Origin: CAYQAJ01 sp964415245
GTDB taxonomy: Bacteria; Planctomycetota; Planctomycetia; Pirellulales; Pirellulaceae
Direction of reading: 5' to 3'
NCBI GenBank assembly: GCA_964415245.1
Contig: CAYQAJ010000060.1
Span: 1-21,003 of the forward strand
Length of the DNA: 21,003 bases
The first letter of the stretch is position 1. Each line of letters opens with the position of its first letter. Under the pieces are notes generated by a model. The model was not told where the DNA came from. It made no database searches and was given only the letters and a program-made list of their open reading frames with translations. Below are positions 14,905-21,003 of this stretch, piece by piece. The position numbers were made by a program, and so were the translations under genes.

Positions 14905-15060
14905 CTTGTGACCTTGCTAACGACGGGCTCGGCAGCGCGAAGTATCCCGGTTAGCGCCGTCGGGGCCCTGCGGTACATTATTACCGATCCACGTACCGCA
15001 TCGCGGCCCAATGTGTCCAACCCCGGTCCCGAGTATCCCGTTACCAGGCGATTCGTTCCC

Positions 15061-15462
15061 ATGCCCATCGTCAAGTTCGTCAACGAGAAGAAGGAAATCG
15101 AGGTGCCCGTCGGGGCCAACCTCCGCCGCGAGGCCCTCAAGGCCGGCATCAATCTGTACAAGGGTGTCAACGGCTACGGCGAGACGCTGAATAAGGTGAT
15201 CAACTGCCACGGCCTGGGCTTGTGCGGCACGTGCCGCGTGCTGATCACCAAGGGCATGGAGAACACCAACAAGATGGGGGCCATCGAGTACCTGAAATTC
15301 AAAACGCCGTTGCCGCTGCCGGTTCCCGACCCCATACCCTGCCTGGCGTACGTCGGGCACGAAGACACGATGCGGCTGGCGTGCAAGACGACCGTGAAGG
15401 GCGACATCGAAGTGGTCACCGGCCCCGAGTTCAACCTGTGCGGCGAGAATTTCTTTAGTTGA
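15061..15462 (+). CDS. 2Fe-2S ferredoxin
   Basis: The product has 133 residues and belongs to the plant-type/adrenodoxin-like (2Fe-2S) fold. The cluster-binding cysteines are Cys49, Cys55 and Cys58 (CHGLGLCGTC, spacing C-x5-C-x2-C) with the fourth probably Cys108 in RLACKT. Two more Cys (94 and 127) are present. Compared with the classic layout it has an insertion between the third and fourth ligand (about 62-95, MENTNKMGAIEYLKFKTPL), so it is somewhat longer than the common 95-110 residues. It should carry one electron at low to moderate potential for an unidentified reductase. The ATG at 15061 is where the beta-grasp fold starts (MPIVKFVNEKKEIEVPVGANL); no strong Shine-Dalgarno is visible. 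No redox partner gene is adjacent. Confidence 0.92.
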   Translation: MPIVKFVNEKKEIEVPVGANLRREALKAGINLYKGVNGYGETLNKVINCHGLGLCGTCRVLITKGMENTNKMGAIEYLKFKTPLPLPVPDPIPCLAYVGHEDTMRLACKTTVKGDIEVVTGPEFNLCGENFFS

Positions 15463-15490
15463 TCCGGCGGCGGGTGGTAATCGCCGTAGA

Positions 15491-15537
15491 GTCAGTTGTC
15501 CGTGGTCCGTTGTCAGTTGCTTGTTGACGGTTGTTGG
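15491..15537. repeat. GTCAGTTGTC-type degenerate repeat
   Basis: A run of overlapping GTCAGTTG, GTCCGTGG and TTGTTG words. The segment 15498-15516 matches the inverse of 16999-17017 at 18 of 19 positions, and the CAGTTGTCAG vocabulary matches 531-560. It lies directly after the ferredoxin gene. Confidence 0.8.
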
Positions 15538-15561
15538 AAGACAAACGTCGCGGCATCCCAG

Positions 15562-15599
15562 GCATTGGTCATTTGGATTTGGTCATTGGTCATTTGCCA
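15562..15599. repeat. ATTGGTCATTTGG-type repeat, copy 2
   Basis: The 32 bases from 15563 are identical to 10582-10613 in the btaA-btaB spacer. It sits in the leader of the PII-like gene, about 70 bases before its start codon. Confidence 0.85.
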
Positions 15600-15666
15600 G
15601 ACAGTGCCCATTCGGCGCATGCGCCTCAGCACCGAGGCGCGCTACCAATGGTGGGCGGGCGCAAGC

Positions 15667-15999
15667 ATGAAGCAAGTCATCGCCATCGTCCGGCCCAACC
15701 TGGCCGAAAAGGTGCTCGAAAGCCTCAAGCGGGCTCCGCTTGAAGCGCTCAGCGTGCGCGAGGTGAAGGGCTACGGCCGCCAGAAAAGTTATCTCGACCA
15801 ATACGGCGACAGCGAGTATTCTCTGGCCTTTCTTCCCAAGGTCGAAGTCGCCCTGTACGTCGACGACGCGCGGGTCGAGGAAATTGTCCGCCGCATCGTC
15901 GAAGTGGCCCGCACCGGGCGCATGGGCGACGGCAAGATCTTCGTCATGCCGATCGGCGAATACGCCGACGCGATGGATATCGGCGGCGAAAGTGCGTAG
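15667..15999 (+). CDS. PII-family signal protein with atypical C-terminus
   Basis: PII proteins are trimers that bind ATP/ADP and 2-oxoglutarate and regulate nitrogen transporters and enzymes. The 110-residue product has the right length and core: KQVIAIVRP, REVKGYGRQK (31-40), T-loop with Tyr51 at the uridylylation position (DSEYSLAFLPKVE) and the B-loop TGRMGDGKIF (83-92, Lys90). The T-loop is changed next to GRQK (SYLDQYGD instead of GHxELYRG). The C-terminal segment MPIGEYADAMDIGG lacks the arginine pair (R-x-R) that normally contacts ATP. It may be a divergent planctomycete PII paralogue. The ATG at 15667 is chosen by family alignment. Neither amtB nor glnA is adjacent, so the target is unknown. 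Confidence 0.9.
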   Translation: MKQVIAIVRPNLAEKVLESLKRAPLEALSVREVKGYGRQKSYLDQYGDSEYSLAFLPKVEVALYVDDARVEEIVRRIVEVARTGRMGDGKIFVMPIGEYADAMDIGGESA

Positions 16000-16018
16000 G
16001 CGAGACGGGATCTTAGCT

Positions 16019-16173
16019 CCAAATCGCAAATCACAAATCCCAAACAAATCTCAACACTCAAAGCTCAAGCTCCAAACGCGGACGGCGCAGCGCAATGCGA
16101 CGGTTCCGTTTGAGATTTGGGAATTTGGAAGTTTGACATTGTTTGTGATTTGTTATTTGTGATTTGGAATTTC
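16019..16173. repeat. AAATC / GATTT repeat arms forming a long imperfect inverted repeat
   Basis: The left arm, 16019-16078, is built of AAATC, CAAA and CTCAA words (CCAAATCGCAAATCACAAAT). The right arm, 16109-16173, is built of the complementary GATTTG and AATTTGG words (TTTGTGATTTGTTATTTGTG). The two arms can pair imperfectly over some 50-60 bases around a central segment with GACGGCGCAGCG. The element fills the whole spacer between the PII-like and nuclease-like genes. Confidence 0.8.
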
Positions 16174-16202
16174 CCCCGCCTCGCCCCGCGCGGCGCCAAA
16201 GC

Positions 16203-16922
16203 ATGGAAACTTCCCTCCATCGACAGCTCAAGCAGCATTACCTGCGCCGGGGCGCGCGGGCGGAAGTGCCCGTCGACCGATATCGCATCGACGTGGTGTG
16301 CGCGGGCGAGCTGATCGAAATCCAGCACGCCTCGCTGGCTGCCATTCGCGACAAGGTGCGTCGGCTTTTGGCGAAGCACCGGGTCCGCGTGGTCAAGCCG
16401 ATCGTGGTCCGCAAGCAACTGGTGTACGTCGCTAAGAAGGGGGGCCGCGTGCTGCGGCGGCGGCTCAGCCCCAAACGGGGAAGCCTGCTCGATCTGTTCG
16501 ACGAGCTGGTCTACTTCACCCGCGTCTTTCCCCATCCCAATCTCACGCTCGAAGCGCTGCTGGTCGAAACCGAAGAGTGGCGCTGCGAGCGGCGCGAGCG
16601 GCGCGCGCGGCGTCGCCGCCGAAAAAACTGGCGCGGCGTGGACCAGCATCTGGTGAAAATGGGCGAGGCGCACCGCTTTCGCGTCGCCGGGGACCTGTTA
16701 CAAGTCGTGCCGCGAACGATCTGCCGACCGTTTCACACGGCCCACCTCGCTCAAGCGCTCGGCGTTCCGCTATGGAGTGCGCAGCGAATCGCCTATTGCC
16801 TGCGGCAAACGGGCGCAGTGCACGAAGTCGGCCGGCTCAGAAACTTTCGGCTGTACGACGTGGCGGCGGAACAAGACTGGTTTCGCCACGCCAAGAAGCG
16901 ACCGCTATCGAAGGCCGGGTAG
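16203..16922 (+). CDS. unrecognised protein with PD-(D/E)XK nuclease-like N-terminus and winged-helix-like C-terminus
   Basis: The product has 239 residues and no signal peptide or membrane segment. Residues 21-41 fit the core of the PD-(D/E)XK fold: Glu21 on the first helix side, Asp30 at the end of a strand (VDRYRIDVV), then ELIEIQ with Glu39-x-Gln41, a common variant of E-x-K. Lys51 follows on the next helix, and VRVVKPIVVRK (61-71) would be the third strand. A very basic stretch (128-143, RRERRARRRRRKNWR) links to a C-terminal region (177-219) that reads as a winged helix: HTAHLAQALGVPLWSAQRIAYCL, then VGRLRNFRLYD. Together this suggests a DNA-binding or DNA-cutting protein, but that is inference. 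The ATG at 16203 is chosen because the sequence before it is repeat-derived; the Shine-Dalgarno is weak. No methyltransferase or toxin/antitoxin partner is adjacent. Confidence 0.8.
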   Translation: METSLHRQLKQHYLRRGARAEVPVDRYRIDVVCAGELIEIQHASLAAIRDKVRRLLAKHRVRVVKPIVVRKQLVYVAKKGGRVLRRRLSPKRGSLLDLFDELVYFTRVFPHPNLTLEALLVETEEWRCERRERRARRRRRKNWRGVDQHLVKMGEAHRFRVAGDLLQVVPRTICRPFHTAHLAQALGVPLWSAQRIAYCLRQTGAVHEVGRLRNFRLYDVAAEQDWFRHAKKRPLSKAG

Positions 16923-16998
16923 CGCGACAGCCCGATCGACGTTATGGACACACATGGACGAAATAGATTTGTCACGGTGCCCGTTCGGATCGCGCTTG

Positions 16999-17017
16999 CT
17001 GACAACTGACCACGGAC
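16999..17017. repeat. inverted copy of the GTCCGTGGTC-type repeat
   Basis: CTGACAACTGACCACGGAC is the reverse complement of 15498-15516 with a single difference. The two copies bracket the PII-like and nuclease-like genes in opposite orientation, about 1.5 kb apart. Confidence 0.75.
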
Positions 17018-17025
17018 ATCCGCCG

Positions 17026-17799
17026 CTACGCCTTGGCCTTGGTGCGCGCTTCGCGCAGTCCGCGGCTCAGGATGTCGCGCAACAGAGGCGAGAAATCCTG
17101 GTAGGGCGTGCTGTCGGGGGGGCCCATCGAATACTGAAAGATCGCGTCGCGAGGCTTTTGCCCCAGCGCCACCAGCGTCGAGCTCACCGTGCCGCGATCC
17201 CTGCCGCGAAGCACCATGCCGGTGCGATCGGGCGCCGCCGGCGGTCGCGCGAACACCTTGCTTGCCACGGCCAGGAACTTGACCGGCGAATCGAGCAGTT
17301 GCAGTGTCAACAGTCGATGCGCCAGCTTGACGCGCTCGTTGCCCCGATCGTTCACGTCGCAGTTGCTCAGCACGCTCAGGCCCTCTTCCAGCTCGACCAC
17401 TTCCACGTCGTCGGCGGCGTGCACCACCCAGCCGGATTCGGCGTCGGCAATGACGTAGTTCACCCCTTCGTACGCGCCACCGCTCAACTCCTCGAGAGCC
17501 TGGTCGACAGCCTGTCGAGCCGATCCCATCCGCAGCAGGTCGCGACACAACAGACCGCGCGACCGTGGCGCAATGGGGGGCAAAAGCTTCGGGCGATTAC
17601 ACGCGGCGACGAACAGGCCGTGCTGGTTCACACCCAGCCACGTTCCGCCGGCGCGCTCGTCGAGCCCGGCCAACACGCGGGGCTTGCCCGAGTGAATCGA
17701 AGGGGGTTGAGTCGGTCGGTCGTAGAACTCATCCCGATTGGCGGCCACGAGCAGGGGCGACTCGGGCACCAGTTGATATTGAATCGCCAGAAGGCACAT
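17026..17799 (-). CDS. NRDE-family protein (TANGO2 homologue)
   Basis: The product has 257 residues, as usual for the family. It begins MCLLAI, and the family motif NRDE (residues 21-24, in AANRDEFYDRPT) follows. Members are predicted Ntn-type hydrolases in which Cys2 becomes the N-terminal nucleophile after removal of Met; this fixes the start at 17799, although no Shine-Dalgarno is obvious. Further family blocks are GGTWLGVNQHGLFVAACNR (51-69), GVNYVIADAESGWVV and GTVSSTLVALG. Eukaryotic TANGO2 is linked to Golgi and haem/lipid homeostasis, while the bacterial role is not established. A small hairpin (TGCGTG/CACGCA) lies in its leader near 17846-17863. It is a single gene; the overlapping plus-strand frames are shadows. 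Confidence 0.92.
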   Translation of the reverse strand: MCLLAIQYQLVPESPLLVAANRDEFYDRPTQPPSIHSGKPRVLAGLDERAGGTWLGVNQHGLFVAACNRPKLLPPIAPRSRGLLCRDLLRMGSARQAVDQALEELSGGAYEGVNYVIADAESGWVVHAADDVEVVELEEGLSVLSNCDVNDRGNERVKLAHRLLTLQLLDSPVKFLAVASKVFARPPAAPDRTGMVLRGRDRGTVSSTLVALGQKPRDAIFQYSMGPPDSTPYQDFSPLLRDILSRGLREARTKAKA

Positions 17800-18397
17800 A
17801 GGAGTCCGTGCAAAGCCTTTCTAACGGCCGGAATCGAAGTGCTTGCGTGCGTGCAACACCACGCATGCGGTATAAATATCGCTCGAACGAGCGAGCCCCG
17901 AACGAGCGAGCCCCGAACGAGCAAGCGAGGTGCGGTCGATTACACAGGCCGTGAACAATGAAAATGAAGGAAAAACCGCCGAAAGGTTCTCTCCACTAAA
18001 TGTACCGAGTTCGCATTCGCTCGGACACCCCTAAATGGGGGTCCTGGTGCGGATTCTGGCTTTGCCCGCCCGGTCGGACCAATGCATCCTTGTCGGCCGA
18101 AGCGAAAGTGCGTAGCCTGCGGTCTTTTTGCACGTTTTTCGCTGGTACGTGGTTCGGGGAGCCGCGGTTCGCGCAAGCGAACGTTCATGCGTTGGGCGCG
18201 CGGCGATGGGCAGCCGGTAGGGTTTTGATAGAACCGCGACGCCAGTATCACCGGTGCGAATACTAACAAGGCTAAACCCGAAACCGTCGCAGAGCCGGGA
18301 ACAGGCACGTTTGCTCGGCCGACCCCAAAACGCAACTCAATGCCGGAGCGCCTCACAAAATGAGCCTGCCCCCGACGGTTTCTAAAAGGTGTTCGTC
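17800..18397. other. 598-base spacer upstream of the Gfo/Idh/MocA gene
   Basis: It begins with a TATAAATA sequence at 17871-17878 that could be a -10 region on either strand and a 15-base tandem repeat at 17884-17925. From 18005 several short stems occur: CCGAG (18005-18009) with CTCGG (18020-18024), ACCCC (18027-18031) with GGGGT (18038-18042), and GTTCGC (18167-18172) with GCGAAC (18177-18182) around the GNRA-type loop GCAA. A minus-strand open frame (18356 downwards) contains a hydrophobic stretch that may be a decayed sorting signal. I see no convincing gene. Confidence 0.5.
17884..17925. repeat. tandem repeat, 15-base unit CGAACGAGCGAGCCC
   Basis: The unit CGAACGAGCGAGCCC occurs at 17884-17898 and 17899-17913 without change, followed by a partial third copy with one substitution (CGAACGAGCAAGCGAG). 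It lies in the leader of the NRDE gene. Confidence 0.85.
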
Positions 18398-19531
18398 ATG
18401 AGCCCTCCCAGCTTGAAACAACATGGTGGCGGGCCCGTGCGAATCGCCATCGTGGGGGCCGGGGCGGTGAGCGATTACCACCACGTGCCGGCGATCCGTC
18501 TCGATCCGCGAGCCGAGCTGGTCGCCGTGTGCGACGCCAGCAGCGAACTGCTCGAGAAGCGCCGCGGCGAGTGGAACATCGACAAGGTGACCACCGACTA
18601 CGCGGCCGTGTGCGCCGATCCGTCGGTCGATGCGCTGATCGTGGCCACGCCCAACTTCACGCATGCCCCGATTTCCCTCGAAGCCGCAAAGCACGGTAAG
18701 CACGTCATGTGCGAGAAGCCCCTGGGGGTGTCGGCCGACGAGGCGCGGCAGATGTACCGCGCGGCCCGCGACGCGGGCATCGTACACATGACCGCGTTCA
18801 CGTACCGCTTCGCCCCGGCGATGCGGTATTTGCGGCAATTGCTCCATGGCGGCGAGCTTGGCGACGCGCGGCACTTTCGCAGCCAGCGGTTTTTGGATTG
18901 GCCCGAGACGAGCTGGGGCTGGCGACAGTACAAGAAGCAGGCCGGGGCCGGCGACCTGTACGACATGACGATCCACCGCATCGACTTCGCCATCGACCTG
19001 TTGGGCCCGTTGGCGCGAGTGTGCGGCGCGGTGGCGCGGTTCGTTCCGCGCGATCGCACGCCCGACGGCAAATCGTGCCCGCCCTCGGAAGTCGACGATT
19101 GGTCGTGCTTGATCGGCGAGTTCCAAAACGGCGCCGTCGGCGTGTGGGAAGGGACGACGCTGGCCAAGGGATACCACCTGAACGGCTTCGGGCACGAATG
19201 GGCCGAGGTGAACGGGTCGGAGGCCTCTGCCGTTTATCGCCTCCACGAGCCGAACCTGATCCTGATCGGGCGAACCGGCGACGACGTGAAACCCGTCAGC
19301 GTGCCAGCCGAGTTACTCAAGCCGGCCGGAAGCCCGCGCGACCCGGCGGCCGGTCCGCCGGCGACGGTGTTCCGCTACGACCTGGTGTGGGAATTCGTAT
19401 CGGCCATCGTCGAGGGACGCGAGGCGGTGCCGAGTTTTTACGATGGCCTGCGGGCCCAAACGGTGGCCGACGCCGTGCTGGCATCGCATGAGAAACGCCG
19501 CTGGATCGACGTGCCGGAGGAACCACGGTAA
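18398..19531 (+). CDS. Gfo/Idh/MocA family oxidoreductase
   Basis: The product has 377 residues and is an NAD(P)-dependent oxidoreductase, typically acting on sugars, inositols or sugar derivatives. The N-terminal Rossmann fold shows IAIVGAGAVSDYHHVPA (17-33). The catalytic EKP motif is at 106-108 (MCEKPLG), and the second active-site block DLYDMTIHRIDFAIDLLG (186-203) supplies the conserved Asp189 and His193. The remaining C-terminal part is the usual beta-sheet substrate domain. The ATG at 18398 is preferred over the GTG at 18389 because AAAAGG (18384-18389) lies eight bases before it. There is no twin-arginine or other signal peptide, unlike many planctomycete members, so it is cytoplasmic. 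Planctomycetes carry many paralogues, and the substrate cannot be named. Confidence 0.94.
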   Translation: MSPPSLKQHGGGPVRIAIVGAGAVSDYHHVPAIRLDPRAELVAVCDASSELLEKRRGEWNIDKVTTDYAAVCADPSVDALIVATPNFTHAPISLEAAKHGKHVMCEKPLGVSADEARQMYRAARDAGIVHMTAFTYRFAPAMRYLRQLLHGGELGDARHFRSQRFLDWPETSWGWRQYKKQAGAGDLYDMTIHRIDFAIDLLGPLARVCGAVARFVPRDRTPDGKSCPPSEVDDWSCLIGEFQNGAVGVWEGTTLAKGYHLNGFGHEWAEVNGSEASAVYRLHEPNLILIGRTGDDVKPVSVPAELLKPAGSPRDPAAGPPATVFRYDLVWEFVSAIVEGREAVPSFYDGLRAQTVADAVLASHEKRRWIDVPEEPR

Positions 19532-19532
19532 C

Positions 19533-19600
19533 AAAGCGGAGAGCGGAAACCGGAATCTCGATTCGCATACCGCTTTCCGCTTTCAGCTTTCCGCTTTCGC
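19533..19600. repeat. GCGGAAA / CCGCTTTC repeat arms
   Basis: The left arm (AGCGGAGAGCGGAAACCGG, from 19535) and right arm (CCGCTTTCCGCTTTCAGC and CTTTCCGCTTTCGC, to 19600) are complementary in vocabulary and can form a long imperfect hairpin around ATCTCGATTCGCAT. It lies in the 110-base gap between two plus-strand genes and could slow or terminate transcription; no T-run follows. Confidence 0.8.
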
Positions 19601-19641
19601 CTCAACCAAATGCCGAAAACTAACACGGAAACGGGACATCC

Positions 19642-21003
19642 ATGCCAACCGCGACCGCCAAAGTGCAAAAACTTCCCCCGCGCGACAAAGTCAAACCGGC
19701 CGACACGTGGGACCTTTCCGGCCTGTACAAGAGCGATGCCGCCTGGGAACGCGCCTTCAAAAAGTGCGAGAAGAACATCTCCGGCTACGCGCGGTACCGC
19801 GGCAAGCTTGGCAAGTCGGCCAAAGCTCTGGCCGCCTGTCAGCGATTCGACCTGAAATTCAGCCGGCTGGCCGAACGGCTGGGCAGCTATGCGTTTCTCA
19901 AAACGGCCGAGGACCAGTCGAACAGCACCTACCAGCGGATGTTCGGCCGGTACCAGAACCTGGCCACGCGCGCCGCGCAAGCCGCCAGTTTCATCCGGCC
20001 CGAAATCCTGGCGATCCCCGCGGCGCGGATCAAGCGGTTTCTCGCCTCCGACGAGCTCAAGCCGTACAAGCTGCTGCTGGAGCGATTATTGCGCTACCGC
20101 AAGCACACACTCTCCGACCGCGAGGAAAACCTGCTGGCGATGCAGGGGGAAATGGCCGACGCGGCGGCCCGCGCTTTCCGCCAGTTGCTCGACGCCGATC
20201 TGAAGTTCGGCTTCGTCGAGAACGAGAAGGGGGAGAAGATCGAGCTGGGCAACTCCACCTTCATGCATCTCTTGCAATCGCCCCGCCGCTCGGTGCGCAA
20301 GACCGCCTTCCACCAGTACTACGAGCAGTTCGTCGGGCACGAGAACACGCTGGCCGCCATGCTCAGCGGCTCGATGCAGAAGGACGTGTATTACGCCCGC
20401 GCCCGCGGCTACGACGGCGCGCTATCGGCGGCGCTGTTTCCCGACAACGTGCCCCAGGCGGTGTACGACAACTTGATCACCGCCGTGCGTCGGCACCTTC
20501 CCGCGGTGCATCGCTTTTACGACCTGCGTCGCCGCCGTATGAAGCTGCCCGACATCCATCACTACGATACGTACGTGCCGATCCTGAGCGAGATCGAAAG
20601 CCGCTATACGTGGAAACAGGCCATCGACACGCTCGACGCAGCCTTTGCGCCCCTGGGGGACAAGTACTGCGATCCGCTTCGTGCCGGGCTCTCGGGCCGC
20701 TGGTGCGACCGCTATCCGAACCGTGGCAAACAGAGCGGGGGCTTCAGCGCGGGCGGATACGACGGCGACCCGTACATCCTCATGAACTACAAGGCCACCG
20801 TGCTGCGCGACCTGTTCACGCTGGCCCACGAAGCCGGTCACTCGATGCACACCTATTTCTCGGCCCGCACGCAGCCCTACCAGTACTACGATTACACCAT
20901 CTTCGTGGCCGAGGTGGCCAGCACGTTCAACGAGCAGCTTCTCAACCGCTACCTGCTCGATCGGGCCTCCACTGCGGCGGAGGCCGTCCAGGTCGCCCGC
21001 AAG
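19642..21003 (+). CDS. pepF: oligoendopeptidase F (M3 family), 5' part
   Basis: The frame is open from ATG 19642 to the end of the window (454 codons) without a stop; the family is about 600 residues long, so roughly a quarter is missing. PepF is a cytoplasmic zinc metallopeptidase that cuts short peptides. The N-terminal helical domain covers about 20-190 (DTWDLSGLYKSD is the usual opening). The zinc motif is HEAGH at residues 396-400 (TLAHEAGHSMHTYFS), with the third ligand probably Glu424 in VAEVASTFNEQ. FSAGGYDGDPYILMNY is another typical block just before it. The ATG at 19642 is chosen because the domain begins a few residues later; an upstream in-frame extension would be repeat-derived. 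Shine-Dalgarno CGGGA is weak. Confidence 0.94.
   Translation, partial: MPTATAKVQKLPPRDKVKPADTWDLSGLYKSDAAWERAFKKCEKNISGYARYRGKLGKSAKALAACQRFDLKFSRLAERLGSYAFLKTAEDQSNSTYQRMFGRYQNLATRAAQAASFIRPEILAIPAARIKRFLASDELKPYKLLLERLLRYRKHTLSDREENLLAMQGEMADAAARAFRQLLDADLKFGFVENEKGEKIELGNSTFMHLLQSPRRSVRKTAFHQYYEQFVGHENTLAAMLSGSMQKDVYYARARGYDGALSAALFPDNVPQAVYDNLITAVRRHLPAVHRFYDLRRRRMKLPDIHHYDTYVPILSEIESRYTWKQAIDTLDAAFAPLGDKYCDPLRAGLSGRWCDRYPNRGKQSGGFSAGGYDGDPYILMNYKATVLRDLFTLAHEAGHSMHTYFSARTQPYQYYDYTIFVAEVASTFNEQLLNRYLLDRASTAAEAVQVARK

Noticed and set aside
14805..15170. N-terminal extension of the rdgB frame to 15170
   Set aside because: The extension crosses an intergenic hairpin and the start of the ferredoxin gene; the family begins at the ATG at 14804.
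16164..16202. Upstream ATG for the nuclease-like gene at 16164
   Set aside because: Those 13 codons derive partly from the GATTT repeat arm; the first ATG after the repeat, at 16203, is more plausible.
1..21003. CRISPR array, integrase, transposase, tRNA or rRNA genes
   Set aside because: No regularly spaced 24-40 base repeats with unique spacers, no recombinase or transposase motifs, and no tRNA cloverleaf or rRNA signature noticed when reading either strand.

Overview
The window is GC-rich DNA from a bacterium, most likely a planctomycete of the Pirellulales type. The clues are a planctomycete-style ECF sigma factor, several short secreted or membrane proteins of unknown function, a btaA-btaB betaine-lipid pair, long gene-free spacers, and many small AT-richer or hairpin-forming repeats confined to those spacers. 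There are no rRNA or tRNA genes, CRISPR arrays, phage genes or transposases. The only assembly defect is a run of exactly 100 N (9129-9228), so the genes on either side of it may not be true neighbours.

Layout. 1-530: 3' part of a class I/II aminotransferase. 531-1081: spacer with direct repeats, a REP-like palindrome and a candidate structured small RNA with an intrinsic terminator on the minus strand. 1082-2263: carA. 2264-2768: gene-free stretch ending in a perfect -10 box. 2769-3308: a DUF2617-like protein. 3567-5711 (minus): two adjacent membrane-anchored proteins, one with an internal duplication. 5955-6575 (minus): ECF sigma factor. It diverges from three small plus-strand genes (6851-7911) for a secreted beta-rich protein, a lipoprotein and a 73-residue protein. 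8026-9128 (minus): secreted BNR/Asp-box (sialidase-fold) protein whose 5' end is lost in the N gap.

9370-11442: btaA and btaB, which together should make the phosphorus-free betaine lipid DGTS from diacylglycerol and SAM. 11450-12400 (minus): two small membrane proteins. 12434-12562: cluster of three hairpin repeats. 12574-13872 (minus): exported M20-type amidohydrolase. 14184-14804 (minus): RdgB/HAM1 nucleotide-pool sanitising enzyme. 15061-15462: 2Fe-2S ferredoxin. 15667-15999: PII-type protein with an atypical C-terminus. 16203-16922: unrecognised protein that reads as a PD-(D/E)XK nuclease-like core plus a winged-helix-like tail. 17026-17799 (minus): NRDE/TANGO2-family protein. 18398-19531: Gfo/Idh/MocA oxidoreductase. 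19642-21003: oligoendopeptidase F, running off the end of the window.

Most genes are singletons with alternating strands. The convincing functional groupings are btaAB, the two-gene membrane block at 3567-5711, and the sigma factor facing its three small neighbours. The most interesting unexplained material is the minus-strand RNA candidate at 793-925, the intergenic repeat families, the nuclease-like protein, and a recurring beta module shared by two of the envelope proteins.
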